Shown here: positions 1-10,902 of the stretch, piece by piece | How the letters are laid out: every line of letters starts with the position of its first letter | Position numbering within the stretch: position 1 is the stretch's first letter | Position numbers and translations under genes: made by a program | Notes under the pieces: model-generated | Database searches by the model: none | Seen by the model: only the letters and a program-made list of their open reading frames with translations | Told to the model about the DNA's origin: nothing | Assembly: GCA_037974665.1 (NCBI GenBank) | Contig: CM075773.1 | Span: 18,094,146-18,158,145, forward strand | Source of the DNA: Ehretia macrophylla | Lineage: Eukaryota > Streptophyta > Magnoliopsida > Boraginales > Ehretiaceae | Reading direction: 5' to 3' | DNA: 64,000 nt

Positions 1-70
1 CTCGCCCAAGCACGCTTAACTTCGGAGTTCTGATGGGATCCGGTACATTAGTGCTAGTATGATCGCACCC
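1..70 (-). rRNA. 5S rRNA: 5S rRNA copy 1, cut by window edge
   Basis: Nucleotides 1-70 of the gene are present; the 3' part lies left of the window. Variants are C15U and C26U, both C-to-U, shared with copy 80. Spacer on its 5' side: 71-628. Confidence 0.95.
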
Positions 71-628
71 GTCATGTTGAGGGCATAATTCCTTTATGTG
101 TTAACGGTTCACAGTCCCAGCCAAGAGATATGGCCCATTCAAAAGGCCCAATGGGCTTAACGACAACCCATCCGCTTCAACAACGCAGCATCCTCGCAAG
201 ATGTGATATCGACGCATTGTAGGGTCCTCTAATGTGCCGCGAGTAAGGTTGACGTCCTTTTAACAGCTCACGACGTATGATCCGGGACGGAAAAACATAG
301 CAAAAGAAGAAAAGTGGCCCGAAACTGATGAAAACGTTCGATTTTGAGCTCCGAAAAGGGCGCAGCGGGCTAGCTAGCTGCCCCCGTCGTAGAGCTCTCA
401 GAGAGCTTTCCAACGGTATGCTGTGCGCCTCGTAACTCTTTACAGATCAAAAGTTATGGCCACCGGAGCGACGGAGACCTGGTCACAAGCCCTACGCCCT
501 CGGTTTGCGGGCCCAGCCTCCACGTGAAGAGAAGTTGTCTTGCCCAAGGTGCCGTGGGATTCGATAATAGAAATGTGGTGGGTAAAGTATCTTGGCAACG
601 CTAACCGGAGCAAAAAAAATTGAAAAGG

Positions 629-747
629 GGGGTGCAACACGAGGACATCCCAGGGGGTTACCCATCCTAGTACTACTCTTGCCCAAGCACGCTTAACTTC
701 GGATTTCTGATTGGATCCGGTGCATTAGTGCTGGCATGACCGCACCC
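629..747 (-). rRNA. 5S rRNA: 5S rRNA copy 2, diverged
   Basis: Full length with seven substitutions: A8G, A13G, C36A, C44A, G68A, G89A, A101U. G68A lies in the intermediate element and G89A in box C. This is one of the more diverged copies, so its activity is doubtful. Terminator runs T4 and T8 are intact. Spacer 748-1305. Confidence 0.93.
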
Positions 748-1070
748 GTCATGTTGAGGGCACAATTCCTTTATGTGTTAACGAATCACAGTCCCAGCCT
801 AGAGATATGGCCTATTCAAAAGGCCCAATGGGCTTAACGACAACCCTTCCGCTTCAATAACGCACCATCCTCGCAAGACGTGATACCGACGCATTGTAGG
901 GTCCTCTAATGTGCCGCAAGTAAGGTTGTCGTCTTTTTAACAGCTCACGACGTACGATCCGGGAAGGAAAAACAGAGCAAAAGAAGAAAAGTGGCCCAAA
1001 ACTGATGAAAACGTTCGATTTTGAGCTCCGAAAAGGGCACAGCGAGCTAGCCAGCTGCCCCCCGTCGTAG

Positions 1071-1085
1071 AGCTCTCAGAGAGCT
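1071..1085. repeat. 15-bp inverted repeat AGCTCTC-A-GAGAGCT (representative)
   Basis: The arms are 7 bp with a one-base centre. The centre base is A in one set of units and G in another, and so serves as a haplotype marker. It recurs once per unit about 340 bp upstream of the gene start. No function is known to me. Confidence 0.6.
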
Positions 1086-1305
1086 TTCCAACGGTATGCT
1101 GTGCGCCTCGTAACTCCTTACGGATCAAAAGTTATGGGCTCCGGAGCGACGGAGACCTGGTCACAAGCCCTACGCCCTCGGTTTGCGGGCCCAGCCTTCA
1201 CGTGAAGAAAAGTTGTCTTGCCCAAGGTGCCGTGGGATTCGATAATAGAAATGTGGTGGGTAAAGTATTTGGCAACCCTAACCGGAGCCAAAAAAATTGA
1301 AAAAG

Positions 1306-1424
1306 GGGGTGCAACACGAGGACTTCCCAGGGGGTCACCCATCCTAGTACTACTCTCGCCCAAGCACGCTTAACTTCGGAGTTCTGATGGGATCCGGTGC
1401 ATTAGTGCTGGTATGATCGCACCC
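1306..1424 (-). rRNA. 5S rRNA: 5S rRNA copy 3, consensus (reference gene)
   Basis: This copy is identical to the window consensus over 119 nt. It begins GGGTGCGATC and ends GTTGCACCCC. The ends pair: nt 1-6 with 113-118 form helix I. The internal control region has box A AGTTAAGCGTGCTTG (nt 50-64), an intermediate element around nt 67-72 and box C beginning AGGATGGGTGACC (nt 80 on). Plant 5S rRNA is usually 119-121 nt, so one further C could belong to the 3' end. Transcription should start at 1424 and run leftward. The downstream run is T5 then T7, because a C replaces one T. Role: structural RNA of the 60S subunit, bound by ribosomal proteins L5 and L11. Confidence 0.99.
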
Positions 1425-1454
1425 GTCATGTTGAGGGCACAATTCCTTTATGTG
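1425..1454 (-). promoter_or_regulatory. 5S upstream promoter element (representative)
   Basis: On the minus strand, counting from the gene start at 1424, there is C at -1, GC at -14/-13 (1437-1438) and the AT-rich ATAAA at -27 to -23 (1447-1451). This matches the layout known from Arabidopsis 5S genes, where a TATA-like motif near -28, a GC near -12 and C at -1 support polymerase III initiation. The same block sits at the same distance before nearly every full-length copy. It is absent from the three truncated ones. Confidence 0.8.
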
Positions 1455-1485
1455 TTAACGGTTCACAGTCCCAGCCTAGAGATAT

Positions 1486-1512
1486 GGCCCATTCAAAAGG
1501 CCCAATGGGCTT
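1486..1512 (-). promoter_or_regulatory. TGGGC[C/T] (site II-like) cluster with short inverted repeat, about -62 to -88
   Basis: The minus strand reads TGGGCC twice and the plus strand TGGGCT once, within 27 bp. GCCCAATGGGC is an inverted repeat with 5-bp arms. TGGGCC/T is the plant site II element, known from promoters of ribosomal protein and cell-cycle genes and bound by TCP factors. The block is among the better conserved parts of the spacer. Any role in 5S transcription is inference. Confidence 0.5.
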
Positions 1513-1982
1513 AACGACAACCCATCCACTTCAACAACGTAGCATCCTCGCAAGACGTGATATCGACGCATTGTAGGGTCCTCTAATGTGCCGCGAGTAA
1601 GGTTGTCGTCCTTTTAACAGCTCACGACGTACGATCCGGGACGGAAAAACAGAGCAAAAGAAGAAAATTAGCCTGAAAATGATGAAAACGTTCGATTTTG
1701 AGCACCGAAAAGGGCATAGCAAGCTAGCAAGCAGCCCCCGTCGTAGAGCTCTCAAAGAGCTTTCCAATGGTATGCTGTGCGCCTCGTAACTCCATACGGA
1801 TCAAAAGTTATGGGCACCGGAGCGACGGAGACCTGGTCACAACCCCTACCTCCTCGGTTTGCGGGCCCAGCCTCCACGTGAAGAAAAGTTGTCTTGCCCA
1901 AGGTGCAGTGGGATTCGATAATAGAAATGTGGTGGGTAAAGTATCTAGGCAACGCTAACCGGAGCAAAAAAAATTGAAAAGG

Positions 1983-2101
1983 GGGGTGCAACACGAGCAC
2001 TTCCCAGGGGGTCACCCATCCTAGTACTACGCTCGCCCAAGCACGCTTAACTTCGGAGTTCTGATGGGATCCGGTGCATTAGTGCTGGTATGATCGCACC
2101 C
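1983..2101 (-). rRNA. 5S rRNA: 5S rRNA copy 4
   Basis: Two changes: A71C in the intermediate element and C104G. Spacer 2102-2659 carries the ggtcctataatg variant that recurs 6 and 11 units to the right. Confidence 0.97.
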
Positions 2102-2642
2102 GTCATGTTGAGGGCACAATTCCTTTATGTGTTAACGGTTCACAGTCCCAGCCTAGAGATATGGCCCATTCAAAAGGCCCAATGGGCTTAACGACAATCC
2201 ATCCGCTTCAACAACGCAGCATCCTCGCAAGACGTGATATCGACGCATTGTAGGGTCCTATAATGTGCCGCGAGTAAGGTTGTCGTCCTTTTAATAGCTC
2301 ACGACGTACGATCCGGAACGGAAAAATAGAGCAACAGAAGAAAAGTGGCCCGAAACTGATGAAAACGTTCGATTTTGAGCTCTGAAAAGGGCACGGCGAG
2401 CTAGCTAGCTGCCCCCGTTGTAGAGCTCTCAGAGAGCTTTCCAACGGTAAGCTGTGCGCCTCATAACTCCTTACGGATCAAAAGATATGAGAACCGGAGC
2501 GACGGAGAGCTAGTCACAAGCCCTACGCGCTCGGGTTGGGGGCCCATCCTGCACGTGAAGAGAAATTGTCTTGCCCAAGGTGCCGTGGGATTCGATAATA
2601 GAAATGTGGTGGGTAAAGTATCTTGGCAACGCTAACCGGAGC

Positions 2643-2659
2643 AAAAAAAATTGAAAAGG
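2643..2659 (-). terminator. RNA polymerase III terminator after 5S copy 5 (representative)
   Basis: Past the gene 3' end at 2660 the minus strand runs through two C, then TTTT (2657-2654), CAA and T8 (2650-2643). T runs of four or more terminate polymerase III, so the first T4 should act and the T8 is a backup. This pair is standard in the array. Units with altered T runs are noted at their genes. Confidence 0.85.
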
Positions 2660-2778
2660 GGGGTGCAACACGAGGACTTCCCAGGGGGTCACCCATCCTA
2701 GTACTACTCTCGCCCAAGCACGCTTAACTTCGGAGTTCTGATGGGATCCGGTGCATTAGTGCTGGTATGATCGCACCC
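2660..2778 (-). rRNA. 5S rRNA: 5S rRNA copy 5, consensus
   Basis: No difference from consensus, and a standard terminator. Spacer 2779-3336. Confidence 0.98.
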
Positions 2779-3336
2779 GTCATGTTGAGGGCACAATTCC
2801 TTTATGTGTTAACGGTTCACAGTCCCAGACTAGAGATATGGCCCATTCAAAAGGCCCAATGGGCTTAACGACAACCCATCCGCTTCAACAACGCAGCATC
2901 CTCGCAAGACGTGATATCGACGCATTGTAGGGTCCTCTAATGTGCCGCGAGTAAGGTTGTCGTCCTTTTAATAGCTCACGACGTACGATCCGGGACCGAA
3001 AAACAGAGCAAAAGAAGAAAAGTACCCCGAAACTGATGAAAACGTTATATTTTGAGCACCGAAAAGGGCATAGCGAGCTAGCTACCTGCCCACGTCGTAG
3101 AGCTCTCGGAGAGCTTTCCAACGGTATGCTGTGCGCCGCGTAACTCCTTACGGATCAAAAGTTATGGGCACCGGAGCGACGGAGACCTGGTCACAAGCCC
3201 TACGCCCTGGGTTTGCGGGCCCAGCCTCAACGTGAAAAGAAGTTGTCTTGCCCAAGGTGCCGTGGGATTCGATAATAGAAATGTGGTGGGTAAAGTATCT
3301 TGGCAACCCTAACCGGAGCAAAAAAAATTGAAAAGG

Positions 3337-3455
3337 GGGGTGCAACACGAGGACTTCCCAGGGGGTCACCCATCTTAGTACTACTCTCGCCCAAGCACGC
3401 TTAACTTCGGAGTTCTGATGGGATCTGGTGCATTAGTGCTGGTATGATCGCACCC
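3337..3455 (-). rRNA. 5S rRNA: 5S rRNA copy 6
   Basis: G30A and G81A. G81A (box C) is shared with copies 12, 17 and 20, which sit 6, 11 and 14 units away. Spacer 3456-4013. Confidence 0.97.
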
Positions 3456-4013
3456 GTCATGTTGAGGGCACAATTCCTTTATGTGTTAACGGTTCACAGT
3501 CCCAGCCTAGAGATATGGCCCATTCAAAAGGCCCAATGGGCTTAACGACAACCCATCCGCTTCAACAACGCAGCATCCTCGCAAGACGTGATATCGACGC
3601 ATTGTAGGGTCCTCTAATGTGCCGCGAGTAAGGTTGTCGTCCTTTTAACAGCTCACGACGTACGATCCGGGACGGAAAAACAGAGCAAAAGAAGAAAAGT
3701 GGCCCGAAATTGATGAAAACTTTCGATTTTGAGCCCCGAAAAGGGTACATCGAGCTAGCTAGCTGCCCCAGTCGTAGAGCTCTCAGAGAGCTTTCCAACG
3801 GTATGCTGTGCGCCTCGTAACTCCTTACGGATCAAAAGTTATGGACACCGGAGGGATGGAGACCTGGTCATAAGCCCTACGCCCTCGGTTTGCGGGCCCA
3901 GCCTCCACGTGAAGAGAAGTTGTCTTGCCCAAGGTGCCGTGGGATTCGATAATAGAAATGTGGTGGGTAAAGTATCTTGGCAACGCTAACCGGAGCCAAA
4001 AAAATTGAAAAGG

Positions 4014-4132
4014 GGGGTGCAACACGAGGACTTCCCAGGGGGTCACCCATCCTAGTACTACTCTCGCCCAAGCACGCTTAACTTCGGAGTTCTGATGGGA
4101 TCCGGTGCATTAGTGCTGGTATGATCGCACCC
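4014..4132 (-). rRNA. 5S rRNA: 5S rRNA copy 7, consensus
   Basis: Identical to consensus. The downstream T run is T7 because a C replaces one T, a change shared with copies 3 and 18. Spacer 4133-4690. Confidence 0.98.
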
Positions 4133-4690
4133 GTCATGTTGAGGGCACAATTCCTTTATGTATTAACGGTTCACAGTCCCAGCCTAGAGATATGGCCCAT
4201 TCAAAAGGCCCAATGGGCTTAACGACAACCCATCCGCTTCAACAACGCAGCATCCTCGCAAGACGTGATATCGACGCATTGTAGGGTCCTCTAATGTGCC
4301 GCGAGTAAGGTTGTCGTCCTTTTAACAGCTCACGACGTATGATCCGGGACGGAAAAACAGAGCAAAAGAAGAAAAGTGGCCCGAAACTGAAGAAAACGTT
4401 CGATTTTGAGCTCCGAAAAAGGCACGGCGAGCTAGCTAGCTGCCCCCGTCGTAGAGCTCTCAGAGAGCTTTCCAACGGTATGCTGTGCGCCTCGTAACTC
4501 CTTACGGATCAAAAGTTATGGGCACCGGAGCGACGGAGACCTGGTCACAAGCCCTACGCCCTCGGTTTGCGGGCCCAGCCTCCACGTGAAGAGAAGTTTT
4601 CTTGTCCAAGGTGCCGTGGGATTCGATAATAGAAATGTGGTGGGTAAAGTATCTTGGCAACCCTAACCGGAGCAAAAAAAATTGAAAAGG

Positions 4691-4809
4691 GGGGTGCAAC
4701 ACGAGGACTTCCCAGGGGGTCGCCCATCCTAGTACTACTCTCGCCCAAGCACGCTTAACTTCGGAGTTCTGATGGGATCCGGTGCATTAGTGCTGGTATG
4801 ATCGCACCC
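4691..4809 (-). rRNA. 5S rRNA: 5S rRNA copy 8
   Basis: Single change U88C inside box C. Only copy 19, 7446 bp to the right, has the same change. Spacer 4810-5367. Confidence 0.97.
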
Positions 4810-5367
4810 GTCATGTTGAGGGCACAATTCCTTTATGTGTTAACGGTTCACAGTCCCAGCCTAGAGATATGGCCCATTCAAAAGGCCCAATGGGCTTAAC
4901 GACAACCCATCCGCTTCAACAACGCAGCATCCTCGCAAGACGTGATATCGACGCATTGTAGGGTCCTCTAATGTGCCGCGAGTGAGGTTGTCGTCCTTTT
5001 AACAGCTCACGACGGACCATCCGGGACGGAAAAACAGAGCAAAAGAAGAAAAGTTGCCCGAAACTGATGAAAACGTTCGATTTTGAGCTCCGAAAAGGGC
5101 ACAGCGAACTAGCTAGCGGCCGCCGTCGTAGAGCTCTCAGAGAGCTTTCCAACGGTATGCTGTGTGCCTCGTAACTCCTTACGGATCAAAAGTTATGGGC
5201 ACCGGAGTGACGAAGACTTGGTCACAAGCCCTACGCCCTCGGTTTGCGGGCCCAGCCTCAACGTGAAGAGAAGTTGTCTTGCCCAAGGTGCCGTGGGATT
5301 CGATAATAGAAATGTGGTGGGTAAAGTATCTTGGCAACCCTAACCGGAGCAAAAAAAATTGAAAAGG

Positions 5368-5486
5368 GGGGTGCAACACGAGGACTTCCCAGGGGGTCAC
5401 CCATCCTAGTACTACTCTCGCCCAAGCACGCTTAACTTCGGAGTTCTGATAGGATCCGGTGCATTAGTGCTGGTATGATCGCACCC
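5368..5486 (-). rRNA. 5S rRNA: 5S rRNA copy 9, -1 variant
   Basis: C36U in the gene. The base at -1 is U/T instead of the usual C, which in Arabidopsis contributes to correct initiation. Copy 20 has the same pair of changes. Spacer 5487-6044 is distinctive: gtctagaaatatgg, and aaggtagtcttct in place of ggttgtcgtcc. Confidence 0.96.
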
Positions 5487-5778
5487 ATCATGTTGAGGGC
5501 ACAATTCCTTTATGTGTTAACGGTTCACAGTCCCAGTCTAGAAATATGGCCCATTCAAAAGGCCCAATGGGCTTAACGACAACCCATCCGCTTGAACAAC
5601 GCAGCAACCTCGCAAGACGTGATATCGACGCATTGTAGGGTCCTCTAATGTGCCGCGAGTAAGGTAGTCTTCTTTTTAACAGCTCACGACGTACGATCCG
5701 GGACGGAAAAACATAGCAAAAGAAGAAAAGTTGCCCGAAACTAATGAAAACGTTCGATTTTGAGCCCCGAAAAGGGCA

Positions 5779-5796
5779 CAGCAAGCGAGCTTGCTG
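5779..5796. repeat. Near-perfect palindrome variant CAGCAAGC-GA-GCTTGCTG
   Basis: Position-matched replacement of the usual AGCTAGCTAGCT region with 8-bp perfect arms. Both arms differ from the array consensus in a complementary manner. Confidence 0.7.
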
Positions 5797-6044
5797 CCCC
5801 CGTCGTAGAGCTCTCAGAGTGCTTTCCAACGGTATGCTGTGCGCCTCGTAACTCCATACGGATCAAAAGTTATGGGCATCGGAGCGACGGAGACCTGGTC
5901 ACAACCCCTACCTCCTCGGTTTGCGGGCCCAGCCTCCACGTGAAGAAAAGTTGTCTTGCCCAAGGTGCCGTGGGATTCGATAATAGAAATGTGGTGGGTA
6001 AAGTATCTTGGCAACGCTAACCGGAGCAAAAAAAATTGAAAAGG

Positions 6045-6163
6045 GGGGTGCAACACGAGGACTTCCCAGGGGGTCACCCATCCTAGTACTACTCTCGCCC
6101 AAGCACGCTTAACTTCGGAGTTCTGATGGGATCCGGTGCATTAGTGCTGGTATGATCGCACCC
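6045..6163 (-). rRNA. 5S rRNA: 5S rRNA copy 10, consensus
   Basis: Identical to consensus. The spacer on its 3' side carries the acaacccctacctcctcgg variant shared with copies 4, 21 and 24. Spacer on its 5' side 6164-6721. Confidence 0.98.
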
Positions 6164-6721
6164 GTCATGTTGAGGGCACAATTCCTTTATGTGTTAACGG
6201 TTCACAGTCCCAGCCTAGAGATATGGCCCATTCAAAAGGCCCAAAGGGCTTAATGACAACCCATCCGCTTCAACAACGCAGCATCCTCGCAAGACGTGAT
6301 ATCGACGCATTGTAGGGTCCTATAATGTGCCACGAGTAAGGTTGTCGTCCTTTTAACAGCTCACGACGTACGATCCGGGACGGAAAAACATAGCAAAAGA
6401 AGAAAAGTGGCCCAAAACTAATGAAAACGTTCGATTTTGAGCTCTGAAAAGGGCACGGCGAGCTAGCTAGCTGCCCCCGTCGTAGAGCTCTCAGAGAGCT
6501 TTCCAACGGTATGCTGTGCGCCTCGTAACTCCTTACGGATCAAAAGTTATGGGCACCGGAGCGACGGAGAGCTGGTCACAAGCCCTACGCCCTCGGTTTG
6601 CGAGCCCGGCCTCCACGTGAAGAGAAGTTGTCTTGCCCAAGGTGCCGTGGGATTCGATAATAGAAATGTGGTGGGTAAAGTATCTTGGCAACCCTAACGG
6701 GAGCAAAAAAAATTGAAAAGG

Positions 6722-6840
6722 GGGGTGCAACACGAGGACTTCCCAGGGGGTCACCCATCCTAATACTACTCTCGCCCAAGCACGCTTAACTTCGGAGTTC
6801 TGATGGGATCCGGTGCATTAGTGCTGGTATGATCGCACCC
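6722..6840 (-). rRNA. 5S rRNA: 5S rRNA copy 11
   Basis: C78U only. Spacer 6841-7398. Confidence 0.97.
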
Positions 6841-7398
6841 GTCATGTTGAGGGCACAATTCCTTTATGTGTTAACGGTTCACAGTCCCAGCCTAGAGATA
6901 TGGCCCATTCAAAAGGCCCAATGGGCTTAACGACAACCCATCCGCTTCAACAACGCAGCATCCTCGCAAGACGTGATATCGACGCATTGTAGGGTCCTCT
7001 AATGTGCCGCGAGTAAGGTTGTCGTCCTTTTAATAGCTCACGACGTACGATCCGGGACGGAAAAACAGAGCAAAAGAAGAAAAGTAGCCCGAAACTGATG
7101 AAAACGTTCAATTTTGAGCTTCAAAAAGGGTACGGCGAGCTAGCTACCTGCCCACGTCGTAGAGCTCTCGGAGAGCTTTCCAACGGTATGCTGTGCGCCA
7201 CGTAACTCCTTACGGATCAAAAGTTATGGGCACCGGAGCGACGGAGACCTGGTCACAAGCCCTACGCCCTGGGTTTGCGGGCCCAGCCTCAACGTGAAAA
7301 GAAGTTGTCTTGCCCAAGGTGCCGTGGGATTCGATAATAGAAATGTGGTGGGTAAAGTATCTTGGCAACCCTAACCGGAGCAAAAAAAATTGAAAAGG

Positions 7399-7517
7399 GG
7401 GGTGCAACACGAGGACTTCCCAGGGGGTCACCCATCTTAGTACTACTCTCGCCCAAGCACGCTTAGCTTCGGAGTTCTGATGGGATCCGGTGCATTAGTG
7501 CTGGTATGATCGCACCC
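7399..7517 (-). rRNA. 5S rRNA: 5S rRNA copy 12
   Basis: U52C (box A) and G81A (box C). Six units right of copy 6, with which it shares G81A and its 3' spacer variants. Spacer 7518-8075. Confidence 0.97.
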
Positions 7518-8075
7518 GTCATGTTGAGGGCACAATTCCTTTATGTGTTAACGGTTCACAGTCCCAGCCTAGAGATATGGCCCATTCAAAAGGCCCAATG
7601 GGCTTAACGACAACCCATCCGCTTCAACAACGCAGCATCCTCGCAAGACGTGATATCGACGCATTATAGGGTCCTCTAATGTACCGCGAGTAGGGTTGTC
7701 GTCCTTTTAATAGCTCACGACGCCCGATCTGGGACGGAAAAACAGAGCAAAAGAAGAAAAGAAGCCCGAAACTGATGAAAACGTTCGATTTTGAGCTTCA
7801 AAAAGGGCACGGCGAGCTAGCTACCTGCCCCCGTCGTAGAGCTCTCGGAGAGCTTTCCAACGGTATGCTGTGCGCCTCGTAACTCCTTACGGTTCAAAAG
7901 TTATGGGCACCGGAGCGACGGAGACCTGGTCACAAGCCGTACGCCCTCGGTTTGCGGGCCCAGCCTCCAAGTGAAGAGAAGTTGTCTTGCCCAAGGTGCC
8001 GTGGGATTCGATAATAGAAATGTGGTGGGTAAAGTATCTTGGCAATGCTAACCGGAGCAAAAAAAATTGAAAAGG

Positions 8076-8194
8076 GGGGTGCAACACGAGGACTTCCCAG
8101 GGGGTCACCCATCCTAGTACTACTCTTGCCCAAGCACGCTTAACTTCGGAGTTCTGATGGGATCCGGTGCATTAGTGCTGGTATGATCGCACCC
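8076..8194 (-). rRNA. 5S rRNA: 5S rRNA copy 13
   Basis: G68A only, in the intermediate element. Spacer 8195-8752. Confidence 0.97.
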
Positions 8195-8752
8195 GTCATG
8201 TTGAGGGCACAATTCCTTTATGTGTTAACGGTTCACAGTCCCAGCCTAGAGATATGGCCCATTCAAAAGGCCCAATGGGCTTAACGACAACCCATCCGCT
8301 TCAACAACGCTGCATCCTCGCAAGACTTGATATCGACGCATTGTAGGGTCCTCTAATGTGCCGCAAGTAAGGTTGTCGTCTTTTTAATAGCTCACGACGT
8401 ACGATCCGGGACGGAAAAACAGAGCAAAAGAAGAAAAGTGGCCCGAAATTGATGAAAACGTTCGATTTTGAGCTCCGAAAAGGGCAAAGCGAGCTAGCTA
8501 GCTCCCGCCGTCGTAGAGCTCTCAGAGAGCTTTCCAACGGTATGCTGTGCGCCTCGTAACTCCTTACGGATCAAAAGTTATGGGCACCGGAGCGACGGAG
8601 ACCTGGTCACAATCCCTACGCCCTCGGTTTGCGGGCCCAGCCTCCAAGTGAAGAGAAGTTGTCTTGCCCAAGGTGCCGTGGGATTCGATAATAGAAATGT
8701 GGTGGGTAAAGTATCTTGGCAACCCTAACCGGAGCAAAAAAAATTGAAAAGG

Positions 8753-8871
8753 GGGGTGCAACACGAGGACTTCCCAGGGGGTCACCCATCCTAGTACTAC
8801 TCTCGCCCAAGCACGCTTAACTTCGGAGTTCTGATGGGATCCGGTGCATTAGTGCTGGTATGATCGCACCC
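8753..8871 (-). rRNA. 5S rRNA: 5S rRNA copy 14, consensus
   Basis: Identical to consensus, with a standard terminator. Spacer 8872-9429. Confidence 0.98.
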
Positions 8872-9429
8872 GTCATGTTGAGGGCACAATTCCTTTATGT
8901 GTTAACGGTTCACAGTCCCAGCCTAGAGATATGGCCCATTCAAAAGGCCCAATGGGCTTAACGACAACCCATCCGCTTCAACAACGCAGCATCCTCGCAA
9001 GACGTGATATCTACGCATTGTAGGGTCCTCTAATGTGCCGCGAGTAAGGTTGTCGTCCTTTTAACAGCTCACGACGTATGATCCGGGACAGAAAGACAGA
9101 GCAAAAGAAGAAAAGTGGCCCGAAACTGATGAAAACGTTCTATTTTGAGCACCGAAAAGGGCATAGCGAGCTAGCTAGCTGCCCCCGTCGTAGAGCTCTC
9201 AGCGAGCTTTCCAACGGTATGCTGTGCGCCTCGTAACTCCATACGGATCAAAAGTTATGGGCACCAGAGCGACAGAGACCTGGTCACAACCCCTACGCCC
9301 TCGGTTTGCGGGCCCAGCCTCCACGTGAAGAGAAGTTGTCTTGCCCAAAATGCAGTCGGATTCGATAATAGAAATGTGGTGGGTAAAGTATCTTGGCAAC
9401 GCTAACCGGAGCAAAAAAAATTGAAAAGG

Positions 9430-9548
9430 GGGGTGCAACACGAGGACTTCCCAGGGGGTCACCCATCCTAGTACTACTCTCGCCCAAGCACGCTTAACTT
9501 CGGAGTTCTGATGGGATCCGGTGCATTAGTGCTGGTATGATCGCACCC
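9430..9548 (-). rRNA. 5S rRNA: 5S rRNA copy 15, consensus
   Basis: Identical to consensus. The spacer to its right (9549-10106) has ggtcctataatg and a ccggaatgg variant, like the spacer after copy 4 (7447 bp to the left). Confidence 0.98.
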
Positions 9549-10106
9549 GTCATGTTGAGGGCACAATTCCTTTATGTGTTAACGGTTCACAGTCCCAGCC
9601 TAGAGATATGGCCCATTCAAAAGGCCCAATGGGCTTAACGACAATCCATCCGCTTCAACAACGCAGCATCCTCGCAAGACGTGATATCGACTCATTCTAG
9701 GGTCCTATAATGTGCCTCGAGTAAGGTTGTCATCCTTTTAATAGCTCACGACGTACGATCCGGAATGGAAAAACAGAGCAAAAGAAGAAAAGTGGCCCGA
9801 AACTGATGAAAACGTTCAATTTTGAGCTCTGAAAAGGGCACGGCGAGCTAGCTAGCTGCCCCCGTCGTAGAGCTCTCAGAGAGCTTTCCAACGGTATGCT
9901 GTGCGCCTCGTAACTCCTTACGGATCAAAAGTTATGAACACCGGAGCGACGGAGACCTGGTCACAAGCCCTACGCCCTCGGTTTGCGGGCCCAGCCTCCA
10001 AGTGAAGAGAAGTTGTCTTGCCCAAGGTGCCGTGTGATTCGATAATAGAAATGTGGTGGGTAAAGTATCTTGGCAACGCTAACCGGAGCAAAAAAAATTG
10101 AAAAGG

Positions 10107-10225
10107 GGGGTGCAACACGACGATTTCCCAGGGGGTCACCCATCCTAGTACTACTCTCGCCCAAGCACGCTTAACTTCGGAGTTCTGATGGGATCCGGTG
10201 CATTAGTGCTGGTATGATCGCACCC
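10107..10225 (-). rRNA. 5S rRNA: 5S rRNA copy 16
   Basis: G102A and C105G near the 3' end. Upstream, the TATA-like ATAAA reads CAAAAAG because of a T-for-A change (10251). Spacer 10226-10783. Confidence 0.97.
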
Positions 10226-10783
10226 GTCATGTTGAGGGCACAATTCCTTTTTGTGTTAACGGTTCACAGTCGTAGCCTAGAGATATAGCCCATTCAAAAG
10301 GCCCAATGGGCTTAACGACAACCCATCCGCTTCAACAACGCAGCATCCTCGCAAGACGTGATATCGACGCATTGTAGGGTCCTCTAATGTGCCGCGAGTA
10401 AGGTTGTTGTCCTTTTAATAGCTCACGACGTACGATCCGGGACGGAAAAACAGAGCAAAAGAAGAAAATTAGACCGAAACTGATGAAAACGTTGTATTTT
10501 GAGCACCGAAAAGGGCAGGGCGAGCTAGCTACCTGCCCACGTCGTAGAGCTCTCGGAGAGCTTTCCAACGGTATGCTGTGCGCCGCGTAACTCCTTACGG
10601 ATCAAAAGTTATGGGCACCGGAGCGACGGAGACCTGGTCACAAGCCCTACGCCCTGGGTTTGCGGGCCCAGCCTCAACGTGAAGAGAAGTTGTCTTGCCC
10701 AAGGTGCCGTGGGATTCGATAATAGAAATTTGGTGGGTAAAGTATCTTGGCAACCCTAACCGGAGCAAAAAAAATTGAAAAGG

Positions 10784-10902
10784 GGGGTGCAACACGAGGA
10801 CTTCCCAGGGGGTCACCCATCTTAGTACTACTCTCGCCCAAGCACGCTTAACTTCGGAGTTCTGATGGGATCCGGTGCATTAGTGCTGGTATGATCGCAC
10901 CC
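10784..10902 (-). rRNA. 5S rRNA: 5S rRNA copy 17
   Basis: G81A only. Counterpart of copy 6, 11 units to the left. Spacer 10903-11459 (557 nt). Confidence 0.97.

Larger units (their letters stand above)
1425..1982 (-). other. Reference 5S intergenic spacer (558 bp), representative of all spacers
   Basis: Walking from the gene at 1306-1424 upstream (left to right on +), the spacer holds these parts: the polymerase III upstream element (1425-1454); a TGGGC-rich segment (1486-1512); a unique segment with CGTACG and an A-rich stretch; the ctgatg site used as a deletion endpoint in three units (altered in this copy); the variable AGCTAGCT quasi-palindrome; a 15-bp inverted repeat; a segment containing CTTTCCAACG and, about 40 bp on, AAAAGTTATG; a GC-rich part; and finally the T-run terminator of the next gene. 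No open frame looks protein-like. The other roughly 94 spacers are the same sequence with scattered substitutions, and I see no additional genes in them. Confidence 0.9.
2102..6840. repeat. Higher-order block A (copied 11 units to the right)
   Basis: Seven consecutive units share private variants with the units 7446-7447 bp downstream. Examples are ggtcctataatg after copies 4 and 15, G81A in copies 6 and 17, T7 at copies 7 and 18, U88C in copies 8 and 19, C36U with T at -1 in copies 9 and 20, and acaacccctacctcc beside copies 10 and 21. Such ordered sharing indicates one multi-unit duplication or conversion. Confidence 0.8.

Noticed and set aside
177..413. Recurrent 78-codon frame beginning MESSLRALRR, open in many units
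   Set aside because: Its recurrence is due to the DNA repeat. Changes between units are freely amino-acid altering, starts and stops vary, and it has no ribosomal or promoter context. It is noncoding spacer.
1752..2015. Recurrent frame beginning TPWEVLVLHPPFQFF
   Set aside because: It is the 5S gene 3' end plus terminator read as codons; the FFLL part is the T8 run. It uses a GTG start.
5760..6020. Plus-strand open frames of 60-92 codons
   Set aside because: They are antisense to 5S genes and spacers, vary from unit to unit, and lack any recognisable domain.
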